A stretch of 64,000 bases of DNA from Zeimonas sp003577305 (GCA_030263385.1 SZOX01000003.1:186001-250000); one strand, 5' to 3'. Counted from the first letter of the stretch, positions 33,955-41,899 are shown. Numbers and translations are program-made. The notes: generated from the sequence alone by a model not told the origin.

Positions 33955-36900
33955 GTGAGCGGGCCTGCGTCGCCCGCGGCGCAGGAGGGGGCCCCGGCAG
34001 GCCGTCGCTGGCTGCGTGCATTGCTGGCGCTGGTCGCCGCGGTGGGCGTCTACGCGCTGCTCGGCTTCGTGATCGTGCCGCGCATCGCGCAGGGTCAGCT
34101 CGCCGAGCGCCTGGCGGCCGAGCTCGGGCGTGCGGTCGCGATCGGGCGTATCGAGTTCAATCCGTTCACGCTGGTGCTGCGCGTGCACGAGTTGCGCGTC
34201 TCCGGAGCCGCCGGCAGCGCCGAGCGCGAATTCGCCGGTTTCGCACGGCTCGAGGCCGACGTATCCTGGCGTTCGCTCTACCGGCTCGCGCCGGTGCTGT
34301 CCTCGGTGAGCCTGCGTGAACCGCATCTGCGCCTCGCGCGCGACGCCGCGGGCCACGTCGACGTCCAGGACCTGATCGACAAGTGGATCGCACGGCCGCC
34401 GTCGCCCCCGGGGCCGGCGCCGCGTTTCTCGGTGGCCAACATCGTGGTCGACGACGGCCGCTTCGAGTTCGACGACGCGAAACTCGGCGAGCGTCACGAG
34501 GTCACCGGGTTCGCGCTGCGAGTGCCGTTCGTCTCCAGCCTTCCGGTCGACGAAGATGTGTACGTCGAGCCGAGCCTGCACGCATCGGTCGACGGTGCGT
34601 CGTTCGAACTGGAGGGCCGTTCGCTGCCGTTCGGCGAGACGCGCGAGTCGACGATCGAGCTCGAGTTGGGCGGCGTCGATCTCAGCCGCTTCGTCGGCTA
34701 TGTGCCGGTGGCGCTGCCGTTCGAGTTGCGTTCGGCGCGCCTGGGGGCGGCGCTGAAACTGGCGTTTTCGCAGGCCGAAGGCGCAGCGCCGTCGATCGCG
34801 GTCACCGGGGATGCCACGCTCGATTCGATCGACCTGCGCGAACCCGGCGGCACGCCGCTGCTGGCTGCCGGGTCGATCGGCGCCGAGTCGATCTCGCTTG
34901 CGTGGCCGGCCGCCCGATACACGGTCGGCCGGATCACGGTTGCCGCCCCTGCCGCCTCGGTCGCGCGCAGGGCGGGCGAGCGGCGCTTTCTCGAGCCGGT
35001 GTTGGCGGCGATCGAGCGCGCCGGCGGCGCTGCCACGGAGGCTCGGCAGGCCGGCGCAACTTCGCCGCAGTGGAGCGTCGACGAAATCGTGCTCACCGGC
35101 GGGCGACTCGCGTTCGAAGACGCGCAGTTCCAGCCCCGAGCGCTGCGCCTCGACGCGAGTGCAATCGAGGCGACGGTGCGCAACCTCGCGAGCGACCCGG
35201 CGGTGCCGGCCGATTTCGAACTGGCGTTCTCGCTGGCCGGCGGCGAGCACGCGAAGGCCTCCGGCAGCGCGTCGTGGCACGACGGTGCGGTCGACGCGAA
35301 GGCGCAGTTGTCCGGGCTCGCGCTGGCGAACTGGTGGTGGCTCGCCGAGCCGGCGCTCGCGATCGACGCGGTCGGTGGCGAACTGGGACTGCAGGCGCGG
35401 GTGCGCGTCGTGCCGGCGCAGGGCGGCTCGCCGGCGATCCGCGTGGAGGAGGGCTCGGCCAGGCTCGTCGATCTCGCGCTGCGCCAGCGCTGGGACGAAC
35501 GCACGCTGCTCGCGTTGCCGCAACTCGACCTCGACGCGGTTTCGATCGATCTGGCGCGACAGCAGATCGCGCTGGGCGCGCTGGCGACGCGTGGTGGCCG
35601 GCTGCTGGTGCGGCGTGAGGGCGACGCGCGCTTCAACCTGCAGCGGCTGGCCGCCGCGCAACCGGTTGCCGCAAAGGCGGCGCCCGCGCACGTGCTGGCG
35701 CCGGCCCACGGCCCGGCGCGTGCGGGCGCTGGCTCCGGCGAAACCGCGCGGCCGTGGACGATCGCACTCGACAGGCTCGCGGTGACCGGTTTCGGCGTCG
35801 ACCTCGAGGACCAGCGCGCCGGCAAGGCCGCAGGCCTGCGCGTGAGCGCGATCGACTTCGCCGCCAGCGGGTTTTCGAGCGCCGATCGTGCGCCCCCCGC
35901 GAAGGTGCAGATGAGTGCGCGGGTCGACCGCCGCGGTACCTTGGCGCTGTCGGGCGAGATCGGCGCGCAGCCTCTCGCCGGCGCGCTGCGCGTGGCGGCG
36001 CGCGAGCTGCCGATCGTGCCGTTGCAGCCGTATTTCACCGAGTACGTGAACGCGCTGGTGTCCGGCGGCGCGGTCAGCGCTGCCGGCAGCCTGCGCTTCG
36101 CGGTGCCCGACCAGGCGGCGCCGCGCGTCGGCTGGAAGGGACGGGTTGCGGTGACCGGCTTCTCGGCGGTCTCGAGGGAGGCCAACAACGACCTGCTGCG
36201 CTGGAAGTCGCTCGCCTTCGACCGGATCGACTTCGATACCGAGCCACTGAAGGTCGACATCGGCGAGATCGCACTGGAAGACTTCTACGCGCGCGTGATC
36301 CTGAGCGCGCAGGGGCAGCTGAACCTGCGCGAGTTGCTGGTCGATCGCGAGGCGCAATCGGTCGACGCGCAGGCCCGGCCGGCTGCCGGTGCCTCGAGTG
36401 CCGCTGCGGCGCCCGGCACCGAGTCCGGTGCCGCGAGCAACCTGCGCCTGGGCGGCGTGCGGCTGGTCAACGGCAACATCGACTTCAGCGACTTCTTCGT
36501 GAAGCCGAACTACTCGGCCAATCTCACGGGCATGAACGGGCAGATCTCGCAGATCACTCCCGGCCAGGCCGGCGACCTCGAACTGCGCGGGCGCATCGAC
36601 CACACCGGCAGCGTCGAGATCCTCGGCAAAGTGAACCCGCTGGCCGATCCGCTGTACCTCGACCTGAAGGCCGGCGCCAGCGACATCGACCTTCCGCGCC
36701 TGTCGCCGTATTCCGGCAAGTACGTCGGCTACGGCATCGAGAAGGGCAAGCTGTCGGCGAAAGTCGCCTACAAGGTCGAGAACCGGCAACTGAGCGCCGA
36801 GAACAACATCGTGCTCGACCAGCTCGTCTTCGGCGACAAGGTCGAGAGTCCCGACGCACTCCAGTTGCCGGTGCTGTTCGCGGTGTCACTGCTGAAAGAC

Positions 36901-37686
36901 CGCAACGGCGTGATCGACGTGAACCTGCCGATCAGCGGCTCTCTGGACGATCCCCGGTTCAGCGTCGGCGGCATCGTGCTGCGGATCATCGGCAACCTGA
37001 TCGTCAAGGCGGTCACCGCCCCGTTCGCGCTGCTCGCGAACCTGGCCGGCGCGGGCGGCGCCGAGCTGTCGTGGATCGGCTTCGAGCCGGGCAGCCCCGA
37101 ACCCGGCGCGGCCGCACTCGGGAAGCTCGAGTCGCTTGCGAAGGCGCTCGTCGATCGGCCGGGCCTGAAGCTGGACATCGCCGGCCGCGCCGATCCGGCG
37201 GCCGACCGCGAAGCGTTGCGCCGGCTCGCGCTGCAGCGCGCGGTCAAGGCGCAGAAGCTGAAGGAGACGGTCGGCAGCGGCGGCGACGTAGCCGCGATCG
37301 ACCGGGTGCAGGTCGATCCGCAGGAGTACCCGAAGTATCTCGAGCGCGCGTGGCGTGCCGCGAAGTTCGAGAAACCGCGCAATGCGATCGGCCTGGTGAA
37401 ATCGCAGCCTGTCGCCGAAATGGAGCGCATGATGCTCGCGCACATCGAGGCGAGCGACGCCGAGTTGATCGCACTGGCCAACGAGCGTGCACAGCAGGTG
37501 AAGGACTGGCTGGTCGACTCGGGCAAGGTGCCCGGCGAGCGGATGTTCATCGTGGCGCCGAAACTCGGCGCGGGCGCCACGGATGCCACGGATGCCAAAG
37601 GTGCCACGGGTGCCGCCGGTGCCGCCGGTGCCGCCGCGCCGCAGGCGGCAGCGCCGCTTTCCCGGGTCGATCTCTCGCTGAAGTAG
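33955..37686 (+). CDS. DUF748 AsmA-like membrane-anchored periplasmic protein
   Basis: A 1243-residue protein with one N-terminal membrane helix (about 22-42) and a long beta-rich periplasmic body resembling AsmA-type proteins. The C-terminal 180 residues contain an OmpA-like segment (LDIAGRADPAADREALRRLA) typical of DUF748 proteins. The last 45 residues before the tail are an Ala/Gly/Thr low-complexity repeat. The GTG at 33955, two bases after the tldD stop, is chosen because the membrane helix then starts at residue 20. It ends the yhdP - nitrilase - tldD - DUF748 unit. A role in envelope lipid handling is inferred only from the AsmA-like fold. Confidence 0.82.
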   Translation: MSGPASPAAQEGAPAGRRWLRALLALVAAVGVYALLGFVIVPRIAQGQLAERLAAELGRAVAIGRIEFNPFTLVLRVHELRVSGAAGSAEREFAGFARLEADVSWRSLYRLAPVLSSVSLREPHLRLARDAAGHVDVQDLIDKWIARPPSPPGPAPRFSVANIVVDDGRFEFDDAKLGERHEVTGFALRVPFVSSLPVDEDVYVEPSLHASVDGASFELEGRSLPFGETRESTIELELGGVDLSRFVGYVPVALPFELRSARLGAALKLAFSQAEGAAPSIAVTGDATLDSIDLREPGGTPLLAAGSIGAESISLAWPAARYTVGRITVAAPAASVARRAGERRFLEPVLAAIERAGGAATEARQAGATSPQWSVDEIVLTGGRLAFEDAQFQPRALRLDASAIEATVRNLASDPAVPADFELAFSLAGGEHAKASGSASWHDGAVDAKAQLSGLALANWWWLAEPALAIDAVGGELGLQARVRVVPAQGGSPAIRVEEGSARLVDLALRQRWDERTLLALPQLDLDAVSIDLARQQIALGALATRGGRLLVRREGDARFNLQRLAAAQPVAAKAAPAHVLAPAHGPARAGAGSGETARPWTIALDRLAVTGFGVDLEDQRAGKAAGLRVSAIDFAASGFSSADRAPPAKVQMSARVDRRGTLALSGEIGAQPLAGALRVAARELPIVPLQPYFTEYVNALVSGGAVSAAGSLRFAVPDQAAPRVGWKGRVAVTGFSAVSREANNDLLRWKSLAFDRIDFDTEPLKVDIGEIALEDFYARVILSAQGQLNLRELLVDREAQSVDAQARPAAGASSAAAAPGTESGAASNLRLGGVRLVNGNIDFSDFFVKPNYSANLTGMNGQISQITPGQAGDLELRGRIDHTGSVEILGKVNPLADPLYLDLKAGASDIDLPRLSPYSGKYVGYGIEKGKLSAKVAYKVENRQLSAENNIVLDQLVFGDKVESPDALQLPVLFAVSLLKDRNGVIDVNLPISGSLDDPRFSVGGIVLRIIGNLIVKAVTAPFALLANLAGAGGAELSWIGFEPGSPEPGAAALGKLESLAKALVDRPGLKLDIAGRADPAADREALRRLALQRAVKAQKLKETVGSGGDVAAIDRVQVDPQEYPKYLERAWRAAKFEKPRNAIGLVKSQPVAEMERMMLAHIEASDAELIALANERAQQVKDWLVDSGKVPGERMFIVAPKLGAGATDATDAKGATGAAGAAGAAAPQAAAPLSRVDLSLK
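37571..37638 (+). repeat. Tandem 9-base repeat in the 3' end of the DUF748 gene
   Basis: About seven imperfect copies of a 9-base unit of the form GGTGCCRCC/GATGCCACG encode alternating (G/D)A(T/A) triplets. This is a likely site of copy-number variation that would keep the reading frame. Confidence 0.7.
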
Positions 37687-37712
37687 GCGGCCCGGGCTGC
37701 CGGTGTGCCGAC

Positions 37713-37741
37713 TTGCGAACCCGCCGATCCGGCCGTACACT
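37713..37741 (+). promoter_or_regulatory. Promoter of the aroG attenuator
   Basis: TTGCGA (37713-37718) and TACACT (37736-37741) are separated by exactly 17 bases, each matching four of six consensus positions. The predicted start of transcription falls at about 37748, the first base of the leader-peptide ATG. Confidence 0.6.
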
Positions 37742-37747
37742 GTTTTC

Positions 37748-37840
37748 ATGTTGCACCGCATCGCGTTCGACTTCTTCTTTTACTTTTTCGGCTTTTCCTG
37801 CCGCCGGCGGGACGAGTCGGGAGCGCGTTCGCAGGCCTGA
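37748..37840 (+). CDS. Phe-rich leader peptide of the aroG attenuator
   Basis: A 30-codon open reading frame with seven Phe codons within codons 7-16, plus a Tyr codon at 12 (F-D-FFF-Y-FF-G-F). It ends at TGA 37838-37840. The frame lies between a promoter and an intrinsic terminator directly upstream of aroG. This is the architecture of the E. coli pheA (pheL) attenuator: ribosome stalling at Phe codons when charged tRNA-Phe is scarce lets the antiterminator form. No Shine-Dalgarno precedes the ATG, and the predicted transcript starts at the ATG itself, so it may be translated as a leaderless mRNA. The peptide has no function beyond sensing, as far as can be inferred. Confidence 0.85.
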   Translation: MLHRIAFDFFFYFFGFSCRRRDESGARSQA

Positions 37841-37873
37841 AGCAGCACGAACCGAATCCGATGAAACCGCCGG
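37804..37873 (+). promoter_or_regulatory. Antiterminator pairing candidate of the aroG attenuator
   Basis: CCGGCGG at 37804-37810, just downstream of the Phe codons, is identical to the right arm of the terminator and perfectly complementary to its left arm at 37867-37873. Pairing between them would prevent the terminator. The segment 37801-37810 is also self-complementary. The exact 1:2:3:4 scheme needs folding to settle. Confidence 0.6.
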
Positions 37874-37894
37874 CCCCGTCCGGCGGTTTTTTTT
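37864..37894 (+). terminator. Intrinsic terminator of the aroG attenuator
   Basis: A 7-bp GC stem (CCGCCGG 37867-37873 with CCGGCGG 37880-37886, 6-base loop), extended by three A-T pairs, is followed by eight T residues to 37894. It lies 28 bases before the aroG start, within the transcribed leader. Confidence 0.92.
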
Positions 37895-37922
37895 GTCCTG
37901 CCACCCGAAAGCCCTGTCATCC

Positions 37923-38987
37923 ATGCGCCACACCACCGACGACCTGCGAATCCGCGAGATCAAGGAACTCGCACCTCCCTCGCACCTGCTTCGCGAGTTT
38001 CCGATCAGCGACCGCGCGGCCGCGACCACTTACGGCGCGCGCCAGGCGATCCACCGCGTGCTGCACGGCATGGACGACCGGCTGGTGGTGATCGTGGGGC
38101 CCTGCTCGATCCACAATCCCGAGGCGGCGCGCGAATACGCCGGCCGGCTGCGCGGCGAGCGCGAGCGCCTGGCTTCCGACCTGGAAATCGTGATGCGCGT
38201 CTACTTCGAGAAACCGCGCACCACGGTGGGCTGGAAAGGCCTGATCAACGACCCCGGCCTGGACGACAGCTTCGACATCAACAAGGGGTTGCGCATCGCG
38301 CGCGAACTGCTGCTCGACATCAACGAACTCGGCCTGCCCGCGGGCACCGAGTTCCTCGACATGATCACGCCGCAATACATCGCCGACCTGATCGCCTGGG
38401 GGGCGATCGGCGCGCGCACCACCGAGTCGCAGGTGCACCGTGAACTGGCGTCCGGGCTCTCGTGCCCGGTCGGGTTCAAGAACGGCACCGACGGCAACCT
38501 GAAGATTGCGCTCGATGCGATCAAGGCCGCCTCGCAACCGCACCATTTCCTGTCGGTCACGAAGGGCGGGCACTCGGCGATCGTCTCGACCAACGGCAAC
38601 GAGGACTGCCACGTGATCCTGCGCGGCGGTCGCAAGCCGAACTACGATGCGGCAAGCGTCGAGGCGGCCTGCCGCGAGGCCGCCGCCGCCGGGCTGGCGT
38701 GCCGGCTGATGATCGATGCGAGCCACGGCAACAGCCAGAAGAAGCCCGAGAACCAGCCGGCGGTCGCCGCGGTGATCGCCGAGCAGCTTGCGGCGGGCGA
38801 CACCCGAATCTGCGGCACGATGATCGAGAGCCATCTGCAGGCGGGTCGCCAGGATCTCGTGCGCGGCAAGCCGCTGGTCTACGGCCAGAGCATCACCGAT
38901 GCCTGCATCGGCTGGGACGACACCGTCGCGGTGCTGGAGCTGCTCGCCGAGGCGGTGCGCGCGCGGCGGCTGAAGGCCGAGGAGTAG
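37923..38987 (+). CDS. aroG: 3-deoxy-7-phosphoheptulonate synthase (class I DAHP synthase)
   Basis: A 354-residue enzyme that condenses phosphoenolpyruvate and erythrose 4-phosphate in the first step of aromatic amino acid synthesis. It has the class I-alpha motifs VIVGPCSIHNPEAA, YFEKPRTTVGWKGLINDP, GFKNGTDGN and DASHGNSQKKP. The N-terminal segment RIREIKELAPPSHLLREFPIS is the type that forms the feedback-inhibitor site in AroG, AroF and AroH. The leader peptide upstream is Phe-rich, so this is probably the Phe-responsive isoenzyme, controlled by attenuation as well as by feedback. The inhibitor identity is inferred from the leader only. The gene appears to be transcribed alone. Confidence 0.96.
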   Translation: MRHTTDDLRIREIKELAPPSHLLREFPISDRAAATTYGARQAIHRVLHGMDDRLVVIVGPCSIHNPEAAREYAGRLRGERERLASDLEIVMRVYFEKPRTTVGWKGLINDPGLDDSFDINKGLRIARELLLDINELGLPAGTEFLDMITPQYIADLIAWGAIGARTTESQVHRELASGLSCPVGFKNGTDGNLKIALDAIKAASQPHHFLSVTKGGHSAIVSTNGNEDCHVILRGGRKPNYDAASVEAACREAAAAGLACRLMIDASHGNSQKKPENQPAVAAVIAEQLAAGDTRICGTMIESHLQAGRQDLVRGKPLVYGQSITDACIGWDDTVAVLELLAEAVRARRLKAEE

Positions 38988-39084
38988 CGAAGACGCGTCC
39001 GCTGCGCGCGCCCGCCACCTGTCGGGAAAACGCCGACGCGCGACCGCTGCGGCGCCGCGGACGTGCCGGGCGGCGCCGTTTGCA

Positions 39085-39093
39085 TGCTATAAC
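39085..39093 (+). promoter_or_regulatory. Extended -10 promoter for the cyclic-nucleotide-binding protein gene
   Basis: TGC followed by TATAAC forms an extended -10 element, which does not require a good -35 box. It lies 21 bases before the ATG at 39115, leaving room for the GGAGG at 39105-39109. Confidence 0.55.
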
Positions 39094-39114
39094 CACCGAA
39101 AAATGGAGGTAGCC

Positions 39115-39708
39115 ATGGAAGCGGTCAAGGGCGGCAGCGCGCCCCGGGCATCGGCGACCGCGGCCGGCTCGGCCAGGCGAACACCGCACGAGCGGCTGCT
39201 CGCCCTCGGCCTGCGGCCGGTCGGCCGGGCGAGCGAATTCGCGGATCAGATCCACGGGCTGATGGCCCAGACGCCGTTGTTCTCGGGGCTCGACATCCAC
39301 GAGACGCGCAAGCTCGGCGGGTTCATGTACGTCTACGAGGCGCCTCCGGGCGTCACGATCATCAACGAGGGCGAAGCCGGCGACTTCATGATGCTGCTGA
39401 TGCAGGGCATGGTCGACGTGCTGCGCCGCAACCGCTACAACTACCCGTCACGGATCGCCGTGGCGCACTCGGGGCACTCGCTGGGCGAGATGTCGATGTT
39501 CGACGGCGAGCCGCGCTTCGCCTCGTGCGTCACGCTGGAGAGCAGCCGCATCGCGGTGCTCACCCGCGACTCGCTCATGCTGGTGCTCGGCGAGGAGCCG
39601 AAGCTGGGCAACAAGATCCTGCTGAAGCTGGTGCAGTTGCTGTCCGAGCGGTTGCGCCAGACGAGCGCGAAACTGGTCTCGTATCTCGAAGCGGCGCGCG
39701 ACGCGTAG
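39115..39708 (+). CDS. Stand-alone cyclic-nucleotide-binding domain protein
   Basis: A 197-residue protein with one cNMP-binding fold at about 55-155. The phosphate-binding-cassette region GEMSMFDGEPRFASC (124-138) keeps the conserved Gly, Glu and Arg, so it may bind cAMP or cGMP. There is no HTH domain after it. The last 40 residues look like a single long helix (KILLKLVQLLSERLRQ), so it is not a Crp-type transcription factor as drawn. It may work through a partner protein. The ATG at 39115 is chosen over 39103 because the GGAGG lies between them, six bases before the chosen start. Confidence 0.82.
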   Translation: MEAVKGGSAPRASATAAGSARRTPHERLLALGLRPVGRASEFADQIHGLMAQTPLFSGLDIHETRKLGGFMYVYEAPPGVTIINEGEAGDFMMLLMQGMVDVLRRNRYNYPSRIAVAHSGHSLGEMSMFDGEPRFASCVTLESSRIAVLTRDSLMLVLGEEPKLGNKILLKLVQLLSERLRQTSAKLVSYLEAARDA

Positions 39709-39737
39709 CCTTCGCGACGACTTCCCGCGGCGGCGCG

Positions 39738-39767
39738 GGACCGATCGTAGTGTGAACAGGCCCTCTA
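39738..39767 (-). repeat. Short dispersed repeat, copy B (directly after the pduO-type gene stop)
   Basis: Read on the minus strand from the TAG stop of the adenosyltransferase gene, the sequence contains TGTTCACACTACGATCG and then GTCCCG. It matches copy A after glnE at nearly every position across about 26 bases. Confidence 0.5.
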
Positions 39768-40316
39768 GCCTGCGCGCCCCTTCTGCCACATCACGTCGGC
39801 GACACCGGCCTCGCGGTTGAGCACACGTGCCAGCACGAACAGCAGATCGGACAAGCGGTTCACGTACTGCCGGCAGGCGGGCCTGACCGCTTCGTCGCGG
39901 CCCAGCGCGACGATCGCGCGCTCGGCGCGCCGGCAGACGGTGCGCGCCAGGTGGGCGAGTGCCGCCGCGCGCGAGCCACCGGGCAGCACGAACTCCTGCA
40001 GCCGCGGCAGGTCGGCATTGTAGGTGTCGAGCAACTCGTCGAGCCGCGCGACGCGACTCTCGGGCAGGTTTTCGAGCCCCGGAATGCACAGCTCGCCGCC
40101 CAGGTCGAACAGGTCGTGCTGGATCGCGGTGAGCGCGGCGTGCACCGCATCGGGCAGGGTTTCGGTCTGCAGCAGGCCGATCGTGGAATTCAGCTCGTCG
40201 ACGCTGCCGATCGCATCGACGCGCCGGCTGTCCTTGCCGGTACGGCTGCCGTCGCCGAGGCCGGTCGAGCCGTCGTCGCCGGTGCGCGTGGCGATCTTCG
40301 AGAGTCTGAATCCCAT
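39765..40316 (-). CDS. Cob(I)yrinic acid a,c-diamide adenosyltransferase (PduO type)
   Basis: A 183-residue ATP:corrinoid adenosyltransferase of the PduO family, which makes adenosylcobalamin from cob(I)alamin and ATP. The ATP-binding N-terminus TRTGDDGSTGLGDGSR (about 9-24) and the corrinoid-side motifs RTVCRRAERAIVAL and YVNRLSDLLFVLAR are intact. The ATG at 40316 is preferred over 40328 because GGAG lies six bases upstream of it. No cobalamin riboswitch is seen upstream. It is divergent from the FAD-linked dehydrogenase gene. Confidence 0.92.
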   Translation of the reverse strand: MGFRLSKIATRTGDDGSTGLGDGSRTGKDSRRVDAIGSVDELNSTIGLLQTETLPDAVHAALTAIQHDLFDLGGELCIPGLENLPESRVARLDELLDTYNADLPRLQEFVLPGGSRAAALAHLARTVCRRAERAIVALGRDEAVRPACRQYVNRLSDLLFVLARVLNREAGVADVMWQKGRAG

Positions 40317-40412
40317 GTGCGGCTCCATCGGGGCATGCGATGGCGCAGTGTACCGCCGGGCGCATTACCGACGTCGCGAGCCACGGTTTCGCGCCGGCCG
40401 ACGATGCCGATC

Positions 40413-40418
40413 TACAAT
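40413..40418 (+). promoter_or_regulatory. Putative -10 box of the FAD-linked dehydrogenase gene
   Basis: TACAAT, five of six consensus positions, lies 24 bases before the ATG at 40443 and is followed by two GGAG motifs. No good -35 box is visible at 16-18 bases. Confidence 0.45.
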
Positions 40419-40442
40419 CGTGGGGAGAAGCCGGAGCGATCG

Positions 40443-41855
40443 ATGAACCATCCGCAAGCCTTCCCCGCGAGCCTGAAGCGCCCGCTGCCCGAAGCCCTGG
40501 TGGCGGCGCTGCGCGCACGCTTCGGCGAGCGCTTCAGCACCGCGGCCGCGGTGCGCGAGCACCACGGCCGCGACGAGTCGCCGTTTCCGCCCACCCCGCC
40601 CGATGCGGTGGTATTCGCGCACTCCACCGGGGAGGTCGCGGAGGCGGTCGCGCAGTGCCGCGCGCACAAGGTGCCGGTGATTCCGTATGGCGTGGGTTCG
40701 TCGCTCGAGGGGCACCTGCTCGCGGTACAGGGCGGCGTGTCGATCGACGTGTCGCGGATGAACCGGGTGCTGGCGGTCAATCCCGAAGATCTCACGGTGA
40801 CCGTGCAGGCGGGCGTCACGCGCAAGCAGTTGAACGACGAGCTGAAGTCCACCGGCCTGTTCTTCCCGATCGACCCGGGCGCCGACGCGACCCTCGGAGG
40901 CATGGCGGCCACGCGCGCGTCGGGCACGAACGCGGTGCGCTACGGCACGATGAGGGAGAACGTGCTCGGGCTCACCGTGGTCACCGCCGAGGGCAAGGCG
41001 GTGCGCACCGCGGGCCGCGCGAAGAAGTCGTCGGCCGGCTACGACCTCACGCGGCTCTACGTCGGCTCCGAGGGCACGCTCGGCGTGATCACCGAGGTCA
41101 CCGTGCGCCTCTACCCGGTGCCCGAGGCGATCTCGGCGGCGGTGGTGAGCTTTCCGAGCCTCGCTCAGGCGATCGACGCGGTGATCCAGATCATCCAGCT
41201 CGGCGTGCCGGTGGCGCGCTGCGAATACGTCTGCGAGCACGCGATCCGCGCGATCAACGCATACAGCCACACCACGCTGCGCGAGGCGCCGACGCTGTTC
41301 TTCGAGTTCCACGGCAGCGAGTCGTCGGTGAAGGAGCAGGCGGAGATCGCCCAGCAGATCGCGCACGAGCACGGCGGCCACGACTTCGAATGGGCCACGC
41401 GCCCCGAGGACCGCACGCGGCTCTGGACAGCGCGGCACAACGCGTACTTTGCCGGCATCCAGGTGCGCCCGGGGGCGCGCGCGGTCACCACCGACACCTG
41501 CGTGCCGATCTCGCGGCTGAGCGAGTCGATCACCGGCGCGCAGCGCATCCTCGACACCGCGAGTTTCCCCACGCTGATCGTCGGCCACGTCGGCGACGGC
41601 AATTTCCACGCGATGCTGGTCATCGACCCGGACGATCCGCAGGAACTCGCCGAGGCCGAGCGGCTGAACGACGCGATCGTGCGCCTGGCGCTGTCGATGG
41701 ACGGCACCTGCACCGGCGAGCACGGGGTGGGCCTGCACAAGATCGGCTTCCTCGAGGAAGAAGCGGGCGAGGACGCGCTCGACCTGATGCGCCGGATCAA
41801 GCGCGCGCTCGATCCCGACGGCATCATGAACCCCGGGAAGATCTTCAGGCTCTGA
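40443..41855 (+). CDS. FAD-linked D-lactate dehydrogenase-like oxidase
   Basis: A 470-residue flavoprotein of the GlcD/Dld family with a PCMH FAD-binding domain (PYGVGSSLEGHLL near 80-92, GADATLGGMAATRASGTNAVRYG near 140-162) and a C-terminal FAD-oxidase domain ending in the usual GEHGVGLHKIGFLEEE and PDGIMNPGKIF. It most resembles D-lactate dehydrogenase (cytochrome) and probably oxidises a D-2-hydroxy acid. The exact substrate is not fixed by sequence. GGAG stands six bases before the ATG. It is a single-gene unit ending at a terminator and is separate from glcDEF, to which it is distantly related. Confidence 0.87.
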   Translation: MNHPQAFPASLKRPLPEALVAALRARFGERFSTAAAVREHHGRDESPFPPTPPDAVVFAHSTGEVAEAVAQCRAHKVPVIPYGVGSSLEGHLLAVQGGVSIDVSRMNRVLAVNPEDLTVTVQAGVTRKQLNDELKSTGLFFPIDPGADATLGGMAATRASGTNAVRYGTMRENVLGLTVVTAEGKAVRTAGRAKKSSAGYDLTRLYVGSEGTLGVITEVTVRLYPVPEAISAAVVSFPSLAQAIDAVIQIIQLGVPVARCEYVCEHAIRAINAYSHTTLREAPTLFFEFHGSESSVKEQAEIAQQIAHEHGGHDFEWATRPEDRTRLWTARHNAYFAGIQVRPGARAVTTDTCVPISRLSESITGAQRILDTASFPTLIVGHVGDGNFHAMLVIDPDDPQELAEAERLNDAIVRLALSMDGTCTGEHGVGLHKIGFLEEEAGEDALDLMRRIKRALDPDGIMNPGKIFRL

Positions 41856-41862
41856 GCGCTTC

Positions 41863-41881
41863 GCCGGGTACGCCCGGTTTT
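41863..41881 (+). terminator. Intrinsic terminator after the FAD-linked dehydrogenase gene
   Basis: A stem of CCGGG and CCCGG around a TACG tetraloop is followed by four T residues. It lies eight bases after the stop codon and 19 bases before the convergent aapP stop. Confidence 0.7.
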
Positions 41882-41899
41882 CGGGGGCGCGCGCCGCGC

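Noticed and set aside
33664..36789. A 1041-codon minus-strand open frame opposite the DUF748 gene
   Set aside because: It is antisense to a gene with a recognisable membrane anchor and DUF748-type C-terminus, and is low complexity itself.
37801..37810. Self-complementary CCGCCGGCGG as a stand-alone operator
   Set aside because: Its position between the Phe codons and the terminator, and its identity with the terminator right arm, fit an attenuator pairing element better than a protein-binding palindrome.
39060..39715. Crp-type transcription regulator
   Set aside because: The cNMP fold is present but no helix-turn-helix follows, so it is not called a regulator of transcription.
40317..40442. 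Cobalamin riboswitch upstream of the adenosyltransferase gene
   Set aside because: The 126-base spacer lacks the B12-box and the length needed, and no conserved cobalamin-aptamer segments were seen.
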